From Clostridium sp. CAG:343 (GTDB lineage: Bacteria; Bacillota; Clostridia; TANB77; CAG-508), in NCBI GenBank assembly GCA_000431335.1, contig FR888020.1, positions 1 to 15,426 on the forward strand: a stretch of DNA of 15,426 nucleotides, written 5' to 3'. The notes beneath the pieces are model-generated. The model was not told where the DNA came from. It saw only the letters and a program-made list of their open reading frames with translations, and ran no database searches. Below, one piece after another: positions 13,605 to 15,426 of this stretch. Each line of letters opens with the position of its first letter. The stretch's first letter is position 1. The position numbers were made by a program, and so were the translations under genes.

Positions 13605-14135
13605 TTGAATAGTTGTAAAGAAATAAAGTATTATATAAAAAATAATGAACTTGATTTAGAAAAAATAATAAATGAATATTCATCTTATACTGCTACGATT
13701 ATAGATAATATGGCAAGAAATAGTTTGAATGATGAGGATAAAGAAGAAATAGTTTCTGAAGTATTTTTTATATTATGGAAGAATAAAAACAAACTAAATG
13801 TTAATAAATACTTAAGTTCATATATTGCAGGAATAACAAGAAATGTAGTAAAAGAATATTTAAGAAAAGTCAAAATAAACTTTAATATTTCTGATTATGA
13901 AAATAGTTTATATAATTATGATAAAATTGACCTTCTTGATGATAATGTAGAAGAAATTAGTAAAATAGAAGAAAAACTGAAAAATATGAAGAAAATCGAT
14001 AAAACAATATTTTTAGATTTTTATTATTCTTTTAAATCAATAAAGGATATAGCTAAAGAACAAAAGATTTCTGAATTTAGTGTAAAACAAAGGCTATACA
14101 GAATTAGAAATAAAATAAGAAAAGAGGGAAAATAG
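13605..14135 (+). CDS. ECF-like RNA polymerase sigma-70 family factor
   Basis: 176 residues from TTG 13605; AAGGAG (13587-13592) lies 12 nt upstream and no other start is open. Region 2 covers about 19-90, with DKEEIVSEVFFILWKNKNKL and YIAGITRNVVKEYLRK typical of the core-binding and -10-reading helices. Region 4 covers about 118-173, with DFYYSFKSIKDIAKEQKISE and FSVKQRLYRIRNKIRKEGK forming the helix-turn-helix. There is no region 1 or 3, as in ECF factors. The stop codon TAG is followed at once by the ATG of the anchored partner, so the two are translationally coupled, the usual arrangement of sigma and anti-sigma. Its regulon is unknown. I see no clear ECF-type promoter upstream that would show autoregulation. 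Confidence 0.85.
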   Translation: MNSCKEIKYYIKNNELDLEKIINEYSSYTATIIDNMARNSLNDEDKEEIVSEVFFILWKNKNKLNVNKYLSSYIAGITRNVVKEYLRKVKINFNISDYENSLYNYDKIDLLDDNVEEISKIEEKLKNMKKIDKTIFLDFYYSFKSIKDIAKEQKISEFSVKQRLYRIRNKIRKEGK

Positions 14136-15206
14136 ATGGATAACAATAAGATTTTTGAAAAAACAAAAATGAAAATAGCTATATCTAATGTAAAAGAGGA
14201 GGATATAGTTATGGATAAAAGAAAATTAAATATTGGAAAAGGTATAGGAATAGCAGCATGTATCACTCTTTCAATGACAGGAGTTGTATTTGCTACAACA
14301 CAAATAATTAACAAATTTGGAGCAAATAGTAGTGATGGTATTCAAACTGCCATTGAAAATGGATATTATAGTGATATAAATACAGAATATAAAGAAGCAA
14401 ATGGAATTAGTACAAGTATAGAAGCATTTTTGATAGATAATGATAATTTTGATATAAATTTTAATATAAAATTTGATGATAGTTATAGTTTACATGATAT
14501 GTTAGCAAATGATGGAAAAATAGATATAATGGATTTAAAAGTAGTAAATGAAAAAAATGAAAAAGTTTTCGCAACAAGAGAACTTGAAACAGAAGAAATG
14601 ACATCATTATATAAAACAGAACAAGAGGCAAGGGACAATTATACTAGTTATAATGGCTCATATAGTGAAACAACTCAAAAAATAAATGATAATGAAATTA
14701 AATATTATTTAACAGCAACAGGAAATCCAGTAGAATTTCCTACATCTCAAAAATTAAAAGTAACATTTAATAAAATAAGAAATAGCTATTGGGAAAAAGG
14801 TAAAGAAAAATATAGAGTTTATGAAGGTGAATGGAGCTATGAAATAGACGTATCAAGTAAAATGGCAAAATCTAATATAGTTCAATACAAATTAGTTTCT
14901 ATTAGTGATGAAAGTTATAAATTTGATAGTGCTAGAGTTTCAAATACAGCCTTTAAAATTTATTTAAGTAATTGTAATGGTATTGCTCATAATGAAAATG
15001 AATGTGTTGAAATATCTGACGGAAGAAAATTTTATCCAGCAGGTAGATCAGATGGAGATGGAATGATAAGTGTTAAAGAAGATGGAATCGTAAGATATTA
15101 TAATACATTTAATTTAACAAATTATGATGCGACAGATAACTTAAAAGTACATTTATTTAAAGAAAATGGAGATGAAGTAATTGCTGAATTAACAAAGGAA
15201 AAATAG
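14136..15206 (+). CDS. DUF4179-like membrane-anchored putative anti-sigma factor
   Basis: 356 residues. A short cytoplasmic part (1-35), one membrane helix at about 36-55 (GIGIAACITLSMTGVVFATT), and a large outside domain with many strands. The segment GIQTAIENGYYSDINTEYKE followed by ANGISTSIEAFLIDNDNFDI and NFNIKF is the hallmark pattern of DUF4179 proteins, which pair with ECF sigma genes in Firmicutes. Their role is to bind the sigma factor inside and release it on an outside signal. Gene order supports this: the ATG directly abuts the sigma stop, with GAGGG (14125-14129) as ribosome binding site. An internal AGAGGAGG (14195-14202) precedes an in-frame ATG at 14211 (M26), so a shorter form may be made. 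A terminator follows at 15233. Confidence 0.78.
   Translation: MDNNKIFEKTKMKIAISNVKEEDIVMDKRKLNIGKGIGIAACITLSMTGVVFATTQIINKFGANSSDGIQTAIENGYYSDINTEYKEANGISTSIEAFLIDNDNFDINFNIKFDDSYSLHDMLANDGKIDIMDLKVVNEKNEKVFATRELETEEMTSLYKTEQEARDNYTSYNGSYSETTQKINDNEIKYYLTATGNPVEFPTSQKLKVTFNKIRNSYWEKGKEKYRVYEGEWSYEIDVSSKMAKSNIVQYKLVSISDESYKFDSARVSNTAFKIYLSNCNGIAHNENECVEISDGRKFYPAGRSDGDGMISVKEDGIVRYYNTFNLTNYDATDNLKVHLFKENGDEVIAELTKEK
14195..14213 (+). promoter_or_regulatory. Internal strong ribosome binding site and alternative start
   Basis: AGAGGAGG (14195-14202) is 8 nt from the in-frame ATG at 14211, a better site than that of the first ATG (14136). Use of it would give a 331-residue protein without the first 25 cytoplasmic residues but with the membrane helix. 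Confidence 0.6.
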
Positions 15207-15232
15207 TTTTATAATAGAAAAAATAAGTATAG

Positions 15233-15274
15233 ATTCAGAAGATTAGTTATTTTTTAACTAATCTTTTGAATTTT
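15233..15274 (+). terminator. Intrinsic terminator after the sigma operon
   Basis: The arms at 15233-15248 and 15256-15271 (16 positions with one G-U pair, core AGATTAGTT/AACTAATCT) enclose a 7-nt T-rich loop and are followed by TTTT. No other feature lies between the operon and this hairpin. Confidence 0.75.
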
Positions 15275-15275
15275 G

Positions 15276-15284
15276 TGATATAAT
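15276..15284 (+). promoter_or_regulatory. Extended -10 promoter of the last gene
   Basis: TGATATAAT, an extended -10 with no good -35 (that position falls inside the terminator hairpin). The leader would be about 40 nt. Confidence 0.45.
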
Positions 15285-15330
15285 ACATTTGAGATTTAAT
15301 TAAAATTTGAAAGTGAGGAATTGTCTTATT

Positions 15331-15426
15331 ATGAAAAATAAAACAAGTAAAAAATATGATATATTGATGATTGTATGGGGATTATCATTAGGTGTAATTG
15401 AACTTTGGCTTATACATTTAGGCTTT
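15331..15426 (+). CDS. 5' end of a membrane protein gene, cut by the window edge
   Basis: The first 32 codons are seen, beginning MKNKTSKKYDILMIVWGLSL and continuing with a hydrophobic helix ending WLIHLGF. GAGG at 15315-15318 is 12 nt before ATG 15331. A positive start followed by one helix suggests an integral membrane or anchored protein. Nothing more can be said. Confidence 0.6.
   Translation, partial: MKNKTSKKYDILMIVWGLSLGVIELWLIHLGF

Noticed and set aside
1..15426. CRISPR arrays, tRNA or rRNA genes, insertion sequences
   Set aside because: I see no regularly spaced repeats, no tRNA cloverleaf with the T-loop consensus, no rRNA-like sequence and no transposase.

Overview
The window is very A+T-rich, uses ATG/TTG starts behind strong AGGAGG-type ribosome binding sites, and carries the sporulation genes yabP and yabQ beside a DivIC-type gene. 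It also has an aspartate kinase, a transcription terminator Rho, and a prfB with the classical CTT-TGA-C recoding site. This points to an endospore-forming member of the Clostridia (Bacillota), probably a low-GC gut-type lineage. The species cannot be named from the sequence. All convincing genes lie on the + strand, most separated by short intrinsic terminators.

Layout. (1) 1-600: a small four-helix membrane protein with its own promoter and terminator. (2) 600-1370: decayed DNA with a nested inverted repeat, an MFS-transporter remnant and the C-terminal scrap of a beta-CASP metallo-beta-lactamase-fold RNase. (3) 1370-6484: conserved housekeeping block of prfB (release factor 2), aspartate kinase, yabP-yabQ-divIC, and rho. 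(4) 6508-7538: a PHP-type histidinol-phosphatase. (5) 7565-10530: an accessory block of a zeta-toxin-like P-loop kinase, a 103-aa acidic/lysine-rich small protein, an M3-like HExxH metallopeptidase, and a second, 5'-eroded copy of the small-protein family. (6) 10547-12631: four small anchored or membrane proteins of unknown role, one preceded by a promoter and a probable cyclic-di-GMP-I riboswitch. (7) 12691-15206: a sigma-region-2 fusion protein, then a complete ECF-like sigma factor with an abutting membrane-anchored DUF4179-like putative anti-sigma partner. The window ends inside a new membrane-protein gene.

Two points stand out. First, prfB needs two separate +1 shifts to give a full-length protein of about 366 residues: the normal autoregulatory one near codon 26, and a second one at 2206-2210, immediately before the catalytic GGQ loop, at a CGG codon that is very rare in this window. 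The second is either a sequence or assembly error, a fresh lesion, or a new recoding site. Second, the accessory block pairs a kinase and a metallopeptidase, each followed by a member of the same small protein family (ending YNPxxxF). This is the best candidate here for an undescribed functional unit, although its function is not demonstrated by the sequence.

How the genes may work together: prfB autoregulates through its own stop codon. yabP/yabQ are spore-coat/cortex genes normally made in the mother cell. The c-di-GMP element would tie a surface-exposed protein to motility/attachment signalling, and the sigma/anti-sigma pair would answer an envelope signal. The last two statements are inferences from family knowledge.
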